DNA from: Ichthyophis bannanicus
Lineage: Eukaryota; Chordata; Amphibia; Gymnophiona; Ichthyophiidae
Direction: 5' to 3'
Assembly: GCA_033557465.1 (NCBI GenBank)
Contig: CM066047.1
Location: 3,038,001-3,102,000, forward strand
DNA length: 64,000 nt
Positions 34,605 to 44,925 of the stretch are shown here, piece by piece. Numbering within the stretch: the stretch's first letter is position 1; the number at the start of each line of letters is the position of its first letter. The position numbers were made by a program, and so were the translations under genes. Under the pieces are notes generated by a model. It saw only the letters and a list, made by a program, of their open reading frames with translations. It had not been told where the DNA came from and ran no database searches.

Positions 34605-34982
34605 CTAGTTTAAAGCCCTCTTCAGTAGATTAGCCAGTCTACTACCAAAGATGTGTTGACCTTTCTTGGACAGATGGATGCCATCTCTGCTCTGCAACCC
34701 TTGGAACAGCATCCCATGGTCTAGGAAACCAAAACGCTCTCGAAGACACCATCCACGCAGCCATGCATTAATCTCCAGGATGCGAGCCTCTCTGCCTTGG
34801 CCTTTACCCTCAACAGGGAGGATTGAAGAGAACACCACCTGTGCACCTACCTGCTTCACCCTCTGTCCCAGAGCCATGAAGTCACTTTTGATACGTTCCG
34901 AGGTATACCTGGCAGTATCATTTGTTCCAACATGGATTAGCAACATTGGGTAATAGTCAGTGGGCTTGATGAGTCTCGGCAA
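34605..34982 (-). pseudogene. CR1-B ORF1 esterase (SGNH/GDSL) domain
   Basis: Encodes 125 codons with LLIHVGTNDTARYTSERI (block III-like GxND), QVVFSSILPVEGKGQ, INAWLRGWC and a closing SRDGIHLSKKGQHIFGSRLA with the catalytic-type Asp-x-x-His. This is the C-terminal half of an SGNH hydrolase; the GDS nucleophile block upstream is not in this frame and may lie beyond 34982 or be lost. In CR1 and L2 LINEs such domains are part of ORF1 and are thought to help retrotransposition, perhaps through membrane or nucleoprotein interactions. Confidence 0.8.
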
Positions 34983-35029
34983 ACTCTCCGTAACATTTTG
35001 GATCTTGGAGATAACTATTTTACAGGGAA

Positions 35030-35200
35030 CATGGGCTATGGAGGGTTAAGTGGCTTGCCCAAGACCACAAGGAGCACCTGTGGGACTAGAAACCCCAGTC
35101 CTTCCGGCCCAAGGTTGCTGTCCTCTAGTGGGATTTGAACCCCCGACCTTCCGGCCTGAAGTACCTTGCCCCAACCACTAGGCTGCTACTCCACTCCACT
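35030..35200 (-). mobile_element. tRNA-derived SINE relic
   Basis: On the minus strand 35185-35105 reads TAGCAGCCTAGTGGTT (A-box-like) followed by GGTTCAAATCCCACT (B-box-like) at normal tRNA spacing plus an insert. The body (35030-35100) has cttgcccaagaccacaagg. The flank has a CCACT repeat (35190-35215). No cloverleaf was found. Confidence 0.65.
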
Positions 35201-35429
35201 CCACTCCACTCTAAAATCATAGAGGGGGATATTTTGCCCCAACATTCAATATCGGTGGTGAGTTTAAAGTGGCACCGACTAGCTGCTTTAAGTGTACTAG
35301 CCACCGCTTAAATTTTAAGAACAGATTAAGTATATGGAGATAAACCCAGGAGCTGCTGGGTTGCCAGAAGTCAGCATTGACTTGAAGGCACACAATCCAA
35401 AAAAATATATATATATGATGTTTTTTATA

Positions 35430-35560
35430 GTCCTGCTAGTCACTTTTTAGATTATAAGCTCTGATGAGCAGAGACTCTCTTTTGCATGTCTGTGTAGCGC
35501 TGCATACGACTTGTAGCGCTATATAAATGCTCAGTAGTAGTAGTAGTAGCATATAGAGTG
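35430..35560 (+). repeat. L2-type 3' module
   Basis: gattataagctctgatgagcagagactctc ... gtagcgctgcatacg ... gtagcgctatataaatgctcag then (TAG)n. The same module is at 46470-46580 and antisense at 26790-26900 and 43190-43265. Confidence 0.7.
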
Positions 35561-35754
35561 GAATATAAATCTTTTAAATAAAGAAATAATGATAAACAGA
35601 AAAATCCTAATATAAAAATTACAAAAAAGTACTGATTAAGACAGTGAAATACATTACTACACTGACAACAGACACAGTCTATACAGATTACAAAACATAT
35701 AGCTGAAATTACCAGGGGGTCGATATTCAAACAGGTTTAGCTGGTTAGCAGGAC

Positions 35755-37552
35755 ATGTTTATATTATTTATTTATTATTTTATTACATGCACTTATATAC
35801 CGCGCTATTTTCCATCAGTGCGGTTTACATAGAACCAATTAAATACACATCTCAAAACAATCGATTTGTGTTTACAATTAACAGGCGACAGAACTTGGAA
35901 TAGACAACAAGGGGTAACTATTTACAACTGTACAGAAAGAGCTGGCTGAACGTCTGTTTGACGTGGTTAGTTTACTGATGAGGCATTTGAGGTGCTGTCA
36001 TCCGGGAAGTGCGCGAGGAAAAGGTGATATTTCAGAGCTTTCCTAAACTGCGTTAAATTAGTGATTGCCCGTATACTGGGAGGGAGGCTGTTCCAGCATT
36101 TTGGTGCAGAGAATTTGAAAGCCCTGTTCATTGTTGTCTGGCAGCACTTGGTTGTTTCTCTTGGGACTATTAGTTTATTGTCCTCAGGGGATCTTCTAGG
36201 TCTGTTCAGAGGGGTTATCTGAATGAGGTCTGCTAGGGCTGGTGGGGCGAGCTTATTTATGATCTTGAAGGTCAGAATTATGGTTTTGAACGTAATGGGG
36301 AGCCAGTGGAGTTATTTAAGGATGGGTGTCATGTGTTCCCACTTGGAAGCGCCCTGGAGCACTCTTGCAGCAGAGTTTATTGCAAGCTGTAAAGGGTGTA
36401 GCGTAGATTGTGGGAGACCCTGGAGTATGATGTTTGCATAGTCAAAATGCGGTATGATCAAGGCTTGGTATATTGTGCGGAAGTCGCCAGGTTCCAGTAA
36501 GGTGCGTATGTCTAAGTGATCGGATTTTATGGTATATATCTCTTGCTACATTGCCTGTATGGGTCTTCATGTCTAGTCGCTGGTCAAGTGTGACTCCTAG
36601 ATATCTAATAGAGGGTTTGGTAAGTAGTTCTGCGTCTAAGACCTTCAAGCACGGTGGTGTGATGAATTTCGGATCTCTGGTGATGAAAAGGACTTCGGTT
36701 TTCTTATGTTGGATTCGCAGGTTTTGTGATTGGAGCCATCTGGATACTGCGTTAAAACAGTCCGTGAGCGGTGAGAGTTCAGGGTTCTCCGTTGCAAAAG
36801 GCATATATAGGAGCACGTCGTCTGCGTATAACAGGCATTCCACCTTGAAGGACTGGACGATCTCGCAGATCGGTTGCATATAAATATTAAACAACAGGGC
36901 AGTTAGAGAGGATCCTTGTGGGACCCCTTGGCTCTTGTGGAAAGGTTCTGATGTTGCTTCATCTGATCTTACGTGTTGCCATCTATCCGAGAGATATGAC
37001 TTGCACCATTCGAGTGCTAAGTCACAAATCCCCTTCTCTCTGAGGCGGTGTAAGAGGATGTCATGGGAGACAGAATCAAAGGCAGCTGCTATATCCAAGA
37101 ATATGAGTACATATCCTCGGCGTATGCTGTCAATTCCTGCAATTATGGTACTGAAGAGGACGGTGAGGAGAGTTTTGACCCCATGTGCGGCTCTGAAGCT
37201 GTGCTGACACGGATCAAGTGGTGCGGAGGCGTCAATATGATCTTGAATTTGATTTTGGACGTCTTTCTCGGCGATTTTCACCAACAGTGGTATGCTGGAT
37301 ATCGGTCTATACGAGTCGGGTTTCTTAGGGTCCAGTTTGTTGTTTTTGAGGAGTGGCCTGATTGAGGTATGTTTGAGGGATTGGGGAAAGGTGCCTGTCG
37401 TGTGTGAGCAGTCCATTAGCTTTGCTATAAAAGGGCTAACTGTCGGTCGTAACTCTTTTATCCAGGACACCGGGCAAGGGTCGGTTTGTGCGGTTGCTGT
37501 GTTCATTCCAGCAATTATGTCCTCAATGTGTTTGGCAGCTAAACCCCGCCGA
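35755..37552 (-). mobile_element. L2c LINE, minus strand
   Basis: An open stretch of 354 codons (37506-36442) carries RT: SIRPLLKNNKLDPKKPDSYR, RGYVLIFLDIAAAFDSVSHD, GVPQGSSLTALLFNIYM, LYADDVLLYMP and LGVTLDQRLDMKTH. After a frameshift at about 36490 the tail continues (YANIILQGLPQSTLHPLQ, INSAARVLQGASKWEHM, LHWLP, CWNSLPPSIRAI) to the 3' UTR and a TTATTTATTATTT tail at 35755. The 5' end is truncated near 37552. Confidence 0.88.
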
Positions 37553-38114
37553 ACATGATATTCAGCAGAACATTTATGTTAGTGCTACTCAATATCTCCA
37601 CAGACCACCCTGGAAACATCTGGTCTGTGGGCGGAGCTGGAATGGACCTGTAGGTGGCGTTATCTGGTTAGTGGCAATATTCAACTGCTAACCGGATAAG
37701 AAAAGTGCATAAACAGGCCGATGTAGAAAACTAACGTGAGCTTTTACGTGCATATAATGCCACTTTTAACATGTACAAACCCATATGCCAAATGTAGAAA
37801 AGAGAGGGACGCGGGTGTAAAAAAAAATGTAAAAAATTAGTGCACACGGAATGCCGTGTGTATTTAGCATGTTATTTGAGCACGCCCCACTCATTTGAAT
37901 AGCATTTTAATGCATTTAATAAGGTCTGCACCAGATGCACAGAAACACGTTAGAGATTACCCAATCAGGCGTTAAGTTTGAGAGCATCATTTCTATGCCT
38001 GGTCAGGAGGTGACATTAAACTTTAGCACGCCCTTGAGACACACTCTTCACTGTGCCCTGAGCCACTACCATCTGTGTGGTCATCTTCAACACTAATCTT
38101 GTATTCGTCAGCAT
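37553..38114. other. MITE-like patch and unassigned sequence
   Basis: 37553-37700 has the atattcagcagaacatttatg ... ggatagtggcaatattcaactgc type of patch seen elsewhere. 37700-37960 is AT-rich with cgtgcatataatgccac. It may include the 5' end of the Harbinger element that follows, but no TIR was found. Confidence 0.4.
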
Positions 38115-38751
38115 ATGAACATCAGCATTTCACTTCAGCGGTTTTTTTTGTCTGCGTATAAGTTTCAGCGTTATACTCTTCCTGTATTCGTTAGTGTATA
38201 TCACTTCAGCATTCACGAAGATTTGGAGACGATATATTTTGCTGCTTATCCACTTGTCGCTCTGCTGCTTACAAGAGTCAGCCAAAGGGAGAACAATGAA
38301 GACGAAAAAGAGGAGCATGAGAGGGTACATGCTGCACCCCTCATTGTGAGGCTTTACAGATGCCGCCTATTTAGAAACAGAGCAGTACTGGATGGACTTC
38401 AAGATAAACATGTCGTGCATAATTACAATTTATGCAGACAAGCCATCTCATCCTTGTATGAGGGCATTAAAGATGATATTGACCCAGTCACTGCTTGTGG
38501 GTACGCTATACCAGGACTGGCAAAGTTACTTGCCACTTTACATTTTTGGGGCACTGGATCATTCCAAAATATTGTCAGGCTGGCTTGTGGAATGGACCAG
38601 TCATCATTTTCAAGGCATTTCAAGAAGGGATTGCAGGCCTTGAAAAATTGCATTCAGGAGTATATCCGGTACCCAGAGCAAGAGGAAGAAAGCAGGTATT
38701 GAAAGGTGACTTTTTTAATATTGCTGGAATATCAAATGTGATCAGAGCAAT
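38115..38751 (+). pseudogene. Harbinger-type transposase, N-terminal part
   Basis: A PIF/Harbinger transposase of the HARBI1 kind. It reads FRNRAVLDGLQDKHVVHNYN, DPVTACGYAIPGLAKLLATL, HFWGTGSFQNIVRLACGMDQ and SSFSRHFKKGLQAL, the helix-turn-helix-containing first half of the family. The frame ends at 38702, and the expected continuation GDFFNIAGISNVIRAI is one frame over (38708-38751), so there is a frameshift or lost splice here. Right where the first catalytic Asp is due, a hAT-like insertion starts; the Asp is found beyond it at 41322. Confidence 0.85.
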
Positions 38752-39245
38752 TAGGGGCAGCTCAAGGCAATCTGCTGCCTGAGGCGAGGAATGAGAGGGT
38801 GCCCCCCCCCCCCCCTGGAGCCAGTAGAGCGGGGTGGAGCGGAGGCTTTCTGAAAACTGCAGTCAGGGACTGAACGAAATCAAAAAGTCAATTAGATAAT
38901 GCGGGGGAAATAAAAAGATGTTTACACACCACAGAACTAAAAGAAAGAGTGAGAACCACTGCACTGTTTATAACAGAAAATTATAACTCATTTTTATTTT
39001 GTTATAAACTGTTTTATGGTTGTTGCTTTTTCTTTTTGAACATATATTTTGTATTCGCAGAAGCCCCTCCCTCAACAATGGGTACAGAACAGAACTAGCA
39101 CATCCACCCACAAAACTCAATATCTAATTTTTAAAAAATCTGATTCTGGCCATCTCACTAACAAACATTTTCCTGTACGTAATAGGATTGGAGGAATAGC
39201 CTAATAGTTAGGGGCCTGGCTTAGGAACCAAAGGCCCAATTTTTT

Positions 39246-39293
39246 AAAGGCATCTACACAGTTTATAGCCCAGTAAACTGTGTAGATGCCTTT
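39246..39293. repeat. Perfect hairpin, 20-bp arms
   Basis: 39246-39265 (aaaggcatctacacagttta) and 39274-39293 are exact reverse complements with an 8-base loop. Inside the hAT-like element. Confidence 0.9.
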
Positions 39294-39427
39294 GTTGGGA
39301 ATATTCAACAGCACTTACATGGTCAGTGCCATTGGAAGTCCCCTCCTAAGTGCCCCACACGACCCAGTGCTATCCGGTTAGCATCAGGGCATGTTTGAGC
39401 TGTTCCGGGGAGGAGAATGGAGCTAAT

Positions 39428-39556
39428 CAAGTAGCAGCGATATTGGATGCTGTTCAGTTAGCGCATGTGCCTTAAAGATAAGCGGGGAAAACCCTCGCCT
39501 ATCTTTAAAGTGCAGATTGCTAACAGAGTAGCATCCAATATCGCTGCCACCTGGTT
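39428..39556. repeat. Imperfect inverted repeat, about 58-bp arms
   Basis: The segment agtagcagcgatattggatgct ... ccttaaagataagcgg pairs with cgcctatctttaaag ... agcatccaatatcgctgccacct a few bases later. Resembles MITE-type sequence nested in the larger element. Confidence 0.75.
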
Positions 39557-41114
39557 AGCATCGGCAGTTTCTAGCTTTTACGGTGATCACCGGCTATTCA
39601 GTACCTTCACCATGGCATTGAATATCCAGTTTAGGGGTCGGTGGGGAGGACTATGTGCTGACGAGGATCTATCTCTGATGATCTTAATTCTTTTAGATAC
39701 TCATCTAGCAGGGGATACCTCCACACAAGATAATTTTATTCTTCTTTTGATGCGCTTTTTCCAAGAGGAACTATTTCTCTTTCTCTTTTGGCTCTGCATT
39801 TTAGTTGGTAGTATTCTTAATAAATCTAGTATTGTGCAGCTAAAATTATTTCGGAGGAGTCATTTCAGAAATGAAAGATGTGAAAGCTCCACTAGTTTCA
39901 CACTGGCTGCAGAACAATATACTCATGTATCTGAAAAACTACAGTTGTGTGTTAACAGCTTGTCAAACAAAACCCCCATGGAGGTGACCAATTACATCCA
40001 CTGAGGTGTAAACAAAAATTGTTTTTTTTTCATTAAACACTTAAGAGCCTTTTAGATAAAAAAGATAAACCAGTCAATTTCTGTTTTCAAAGTTTTAAAT
40101 ATTTTACAGTGCAGTTGCAATAATGGAATGCGATGACATTAATTCCATCAGCCTTGGGGGGGGGGGGGGGGGAGAGACCAGGGCTGCCATTTAAGTGCAG
40201 CCATTTTTGAAAGCAAACAATACGCGTGCAGATCATTGCTCCCATAAAGACCTTTGTCAAGCACTTTTGATCTCAGTTGATAACCCTTCACAAAAGTACA
40301 AGCAAACATATTTAACAATTGCTGATAAAGAACAATGGCTTGACGACATGTTCTGTTCTTCATATAAAATACATTTATCACAGATTCTGGCTGTCCCCTT
40401 TTTTCCCTATTCCTTATGTCAACAAAAATGGATGCAGGAGAGTTTAAAAGTTTGAGGAACAACGGCCCACCTGGGATAACACTCAGGAAACTCCTGGGGA
40501 GTTTAAGGGCTTGGAACCAATGTTTGTCAGACACTAAAATGGAAGTCCGCATGAACACAAACATACAAAACAACAATTTTTATATTACAGATAAAAGGCC
40601 TCATACACCAGCATATCTCCATCATAAAACACTTAATGATGAGAGAGTAATAGTGTAAGAGTTGTGCATCATATCAAGTCACAGACATACCTGAAGAGCG
40701 GGAAGAACATCGGGCGGCTGAAGGAGAAACCACAGACTCTTAACAGATGCAGAGGAGCAGCGGGCAAGGGCAGGGATTTTAGGACTGGCAGCAGTGAGGG
40801 GAGACAGAAGAGCTGCACGGCCAACTAGAGCGGCTGAGCTGGGAAAAAAACACACTACTGCAGCTCTCTATGGAGCAGAGCCGGCTCATCCAGGACAGGC
40901 TGCAGCAGGTGGCATGGCTGGAGGAGGAGCTGCGGGCAGTGAAAGAAGAATGAAGTCGCATGAAGACTGGACCGGGGAGGATGGGCTGGAGGTGCGCGAG
41001 CTACAGCATAACAGCAGTGTCTTCAGGAGGCCGAGCAGGCATGAGTTTGGAGCTTACAAGCAGCACAGTGCCAACCTGCTCTCCGAGGAATGCACACTCA
41101 ACGCAAAATTCTCC

Positions 41115-41223
41115 GGCTCTGTTTTAATTTTAGATTTTGCTGCCTCTGGCTTGCCTCTGTCTTCCCACGTGGGAAGACAGAGGCAGGCCAGAGGGCAGCA
41201 AAATCTAAAATTAAAACAGAGCC
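41115..41223. repeat. Palindrome, about 54-bp arms
   Basis: 41115-41168 and 41169-41223 are reverse complements (one indel, one mismatch) meeting at CACGTG. Lies near the right end of the hAT-like element. Confidence 0.9.
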
Positions 41224-41313
41224 AGAGAGTGCTGCTGCCGTCGGAGTGCCGCCCCCTGGAAACTGCTGCCTGAGGCCACCGCCTCAGTTGGCCTCATGAT
41301 AGAGCCTCCCCTG

Positions 41314-41545
41314 AGAGCAATAGACTGCACCCATGTAGCCCTAATACCCCCCACAGACAGAGAAATGACATTCCAGGATAGGGAAAGCTTCCACTCAATG
41401 TCCAAATGGTGTGTGATGCGCTCATGAAGATCCTGAATGTGGTCTCCAAGTTCCCGAGCAGCTGTCACGATTCCTTTATCCTCTCCAAATTGGCACTCTT
41501 TTGAAGATGGAAAGTATGGTGAAAGTTGTCTCCTGGGTAAGTGTC
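41314..41545 (+). pseudogene. Harbinger-type transposase, catalytic part after the insertion
   Basis: Reading on from the target duplication gives RAIDCTHVALIPPTDREMTF with the first catalytic Asp and the conserved D-x-T-H, then ESFHSM. After a frame change comes VQMVCDALMKILNVVSKF and SSCHDSFILSKL (the second Asp motif of the HDS type). Stops follow (about 41503 on). The final catalytic Glu region is not found before the L2 LINE begins. Joined across the insertion with 38115-38751 this makes one old Harbinger gene. Confidence 0.82.
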
Positions 41546-41639
41546 ACATAGGCATATTTAAAATTTGGGGGATGGGGGAACAGCTGTACATTTCTGCATA
41601 TATGTATATAGTGTATATACTACTATATATAATATTACT

Positions 41640-43163
41640 TGTCGTCCCAATGGCCATGGTGGAGGTGTTGGGCTTCTCTCTCCTTCCTGTCAGTTTAAAC
41701 CCCTCCTTCTGCCTCAGTCCCACTCCTTTTTCAAGTAAGAAGTCCATTCCATCCGGCTTTTACCCCACTACTTCTCCGACTAGTTGTTGTTTATCAGCCC
41801 CTAACAAGTCCACCTCTACCTTTCTCTCTGACTTTGACTCATGGCTTTCCTTCTTTCTGGATTCATCTTTCTCCTCCCTTATTCTCGGGGACTTTAACAT
41901 TCATGTTGATAACCCCTCCGACCCTTATGCTTTAAAGCTCCTTTCCCTTTCTGCCTCATTCAACCTCCAGCTTTGCACTACTGCCCCCACTTGCCAGCAA
42001 GGCCACTGCCTTGACCTTGTATTCTCTAATTGCCTACCCTCAAACCGCTGTACCTCACTTCTCCCCTTATCAGACTATCACCTGCTAAGCTTCACTCTTC
42101 ATCACTCACCGCCTCAACCTCACCCTGTCTCCTCCAACCTCTTTAGAAATTTTCATGCTATTGACCTATTGGCTCTCTCCTCCACTGTCTCATCACCTCT
42201 TTCCTCCACTGTCTCATCACCTCTTTCCTCCAGTATTGTCATCTGAATCTGTTGATGAGACAGGAGCTTCATATAAGGCTGCACTCTCCTATGTTCTGGA
42301 TGCTCTTGCTCCGCCCATGCCACATCCTGTGAGGCGTACTGTTCCTCAACCCTGGCTGTCTTCCACTACCCGCTATCTACATTCCTGTGCCCGCTCAACT
42401 GAGCATGTCTGGCTCAAATCCCACACCCTTGCGGACTTTCTACACTTCAAATTCATGCTTGTCAGCAATAGCACGTGCCAAACAAGATTATGTCCATTTG
42501 ATTAATTTTCTTGCCTCTGACCCTCGCTGTCTCTTTACTACTCTCAGCTCTCTCCTCAAAGTGCCTCCGCCTCTGACCCCTCCCTCCCTTTCTGCCCAAA
42601 CCCTGGATGACTATATCCATGACAAAATCCACAAGATCACCCTCCAATTCCCCACAAGGTCAGTTACTCCCCCTCCCCCCCTTCACTCCCAACCTTCCCC
42701 CCCCCCCTACCTCTGCTTCCCTTTTTACGATCTCCGAGGAGGAAACCATTCACCTTCTTTCCTCATCCAAACTCACTACCTGCTCCTCTGATCCTAATCC
42801 TTCCCATCTCTTTGGCTCTATCTCCTCCACCGTTGTCCCTTCCATCTCTCATATTCTCAACCTATCACTCTCCACTGCAACTTTCCCTACAGCCTTCAAG
42901 CATGCTGTGGTCACTCCTTTCCTCAAGAAATCCTCACTAGATCCTACCTGTCCTTCTCACTATCAACCCATCTCCCTCCTCCCCTTGGTTTCTAAACTAC
43001 TTGCACGTGTGGTTCACTGCCATTGCTTTGATTTTCTCTCCTCTCAAGCCCTTCTGGATCCTCTACAATCTGGATTTCATCCTTTATATTCTACCAAAAC
43101 AGCTCTTGCCAAAGTCTCCAGTGACCTGTTCCTGGCAAAATCCAAGGGTCTGTACTCCATCCT
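41640..43163 (+). mobile_element. L2b LINE, 5' portion (endonuclease to RT start)
   Basis: 41640-42246 encodes part of the endonuclease: SFSSLILGDFNIHVDN, LCTTAPTCQQGHCLDLVFSN and LSDYHLLSF. 42387-42600 and 42607-43163 give the linker and first RT blocks: FKHAVVTPFLKKSSLDPTCP, SHYQPISLLPLVSKLLA, LQSGFHPLYSTKTALAKVSS and FLAKSKGLYSIL. Interrupted at 43163 by a second L2 in reverse and resumed at 44312. Confidence 0.85.
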
Positions 43164-44311
43164 ACTACTACTACTACTAAGCATTTATAAAGCACTACCA
43201 GGCGCACACAGCGCTGTACAATGAAAACACAAAAAGACAGTCCCTGCTCAAAAGAGCTTACAATCTAAAAAGACAAAGCAAAAAAAGGAGTAGAAAAAAA
43301 GATAAGAGCAAGGGCAAAGAGACAAGAGCAGGAGAGACAGGACAAAGGAAAGAGGTAAGAACAAGTGTAAGAGGAAGAAAGAAAGGTGAAATAAGAGGGG
43401 AAGGTAGGAGAACAGCAAAATCAAGAGCCAAAGGCAGAGGCGAAAAGATGAGCATTTAACTTGAGTTTGAAGAGGGGCAAAGAAGATGCCTGATGTATAG
43501 ACAAAGGAAGTTTATTCCAAGCGTAAGGAGCAGCAAGGTGAAAAGAGCAGAATCTGGAGTTGGCAATAGAGGAGACGGGCATAGCAAGAAGCAACTGGGA
43601 AGAAGAACGGAGTATACGAGGGTGGGGGGGGGGGGGAAATAGGGAGAGAGGAGAGAAGACAGGTACTGAGGAGCCACAGAGTGAATGCACTTATAGGTCA
43701 GAAGGAGAAGCTTAAAGTGAATACGGAAACGGATAGGGAGCCAGTGAAGAGATCTGAGGAGAGGAGTTATGCGGGCAAAATGAGGCTGACGGAAAATCAA
43801 ATGGGCAGCAGAGTGCTGAATAGACTGAAGAGAGAAGAGATGAGACTGAGGGAGACCAGCAAGAAGGAGGTTACAATAATCAAGGCGGGAGGTGATTAGG
43901 GAATGGATGAGGGTTTTAGTAGTGAGCTCAGAGAGAAAGGGGCGGATTTTGCCAATGTTGAAGAGAAAGAAGCGACAGGTCTTAGCGATGAGCTGGATAT
44001 GAGAGGACAAAGAGAGCGAAGAGTCAAAAATAACACACAAACTGCGAGCAGATGAAACAGGTTGGAGAACAGAGCCATCAACAGAGACTGAAAAAGAAGA
44101 AGGAGAAAGGGAAATTTTAGGAAAAAAAAGCGAGAAGTTCAGTCTTGGCCATGTTCAATTTCAGGTGACAATGGAACATCCAGGCAGCAATGGCAGAGAA
44201 GACAGCAAGAGATCTGGGACTGGAAAGCAGAAGAAAGATCAGGAGTAGAGAGGTAGATTTGGGGGGAGTCAGCATAGAGATGGTACTGAAAACCATGAGA
44301 GGAAATAAGCG
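43164..44311 (-). mobile_element. 5'-truncated L2b LINE inserted in reverse
   Basis: Minus strand: RT fragment (44360-44117, SSHGFQYHLYADSPQIYLST), then 44040-43456 with FDSSLSLSSHIQLIAKTC, TSRLDYCNLLLAGLPQSHL, IQHSAAHLIFRQPH and LRSLHWLPIRFRIHFKLLLL, then the 3' UTR with the agcgctgtac module and a (TAG)n-type tail at 43164-43182. CATCCT occurs at both edges (43158-43163, 44312-44317), a probable target duplication. Confidence 0.85.
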
Positions 44312-44925
44312 CATCCTCATCCTTCTTGACTTTTCTGCTGCTTTTGACACTGTTGACCACAACCTTCTCCTTGATATCTTGTCCTCTCTTGGTTTTAAGG
44401 GCTCTGTGCTATCCTGGTTCTCTTCTTATCTTTCCCATCTCTCTTTCAGTGTTTATTCTGGAGGATCCTCCTCTACTAGAATCCTGCTCTCAGTTGGTAT
44501 ACCCCAAGGATCAGTCTTGGGTCATCTACTTTTCTCTCTCTATTCCCAGTCCCTTGGTACACTCATCTCCTCCTATGGCTTTCAGTACCATCTTTACGCT
44601 GATGACTCCCAGATCTACCTCTCTACATCTGAAATTTCTCTAGCAATCCAGGCCCAGATCTCTGCCTGCCTTTCTGACATTCCTGCTTGGATGTCTCACC
44701 GCTGCTTAAAACTGAACATAGCCAAAACTGAGCTTCTTATTTTTCCCCCTAAACCCTCCTCCCCCTTCCTCCTTTCTCTGTCTCTGTGTATAACTCTCTC
44801 CTCCTCTCTCTCTCCTCAGCTCACAACCTTGCAGTTGTCTTTGACTCCTCTCTCTCCTCCTCCACACACATCCTACTGATAGCTAAAACCTGCCATTTCT
44901 TTCTTTACAACATTAACAAAATGCT
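44312..44925 (+). mobile_element. L2b LINE, resumed RT part
   Basis: Continues the frame from 43163: [74 protein letters not shown]. It ends without a 3' UTR at about 44920, where a CR1-A begins. Confidence 0.85.

Larger units (their letters stand above)
31649..35010 (-). mobile_element. CR1-B LINE, nearly full length, with esterase domain
   Basis: Minus strand, from 35010 to 31649: a GDSL/SGNH esterase segment, endonuclease, RT, the C-terminal region and an octamer tail (ATAGAAAC repeats, 31650-31674). Octamer tails and an esterase-bearing first ORF are known in CR1-group elements. Differs from CR1-A throughout. Frame changes at about 34600, 34240, 32430 and 31940 divide it into five pieces. 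Confidence 0.88.
38752..41313. mobile_element. hAT-like DNA transposon, non-autonomous
   Basis: Flanked by an exact 8-bp duplication AGAGCAAT (38744-38751 and 41314-41321). The left end TAGGGGCAGCTC and the reverse complement of the right end CAGGGGAGGCTC are similar, and both ends contain a CTGCCTGAGGC block. 8-bp duplication and TAGGG/CAGGG ends fit the hAT superfamily. I see no hAT transposase: frames at 39465-40004 and 40148-40576 have no recognised domain. The interior contains two hairpins and low-copy-looking DNA. Confidence 0.85.

Noticed and set aside
39465..40004. 179-codon frame in the hAT-like element as a transposase
   Set aside because: No hAT dimerisation or catalytic motifs could be found, and part of it overlaps an inverted repeat.
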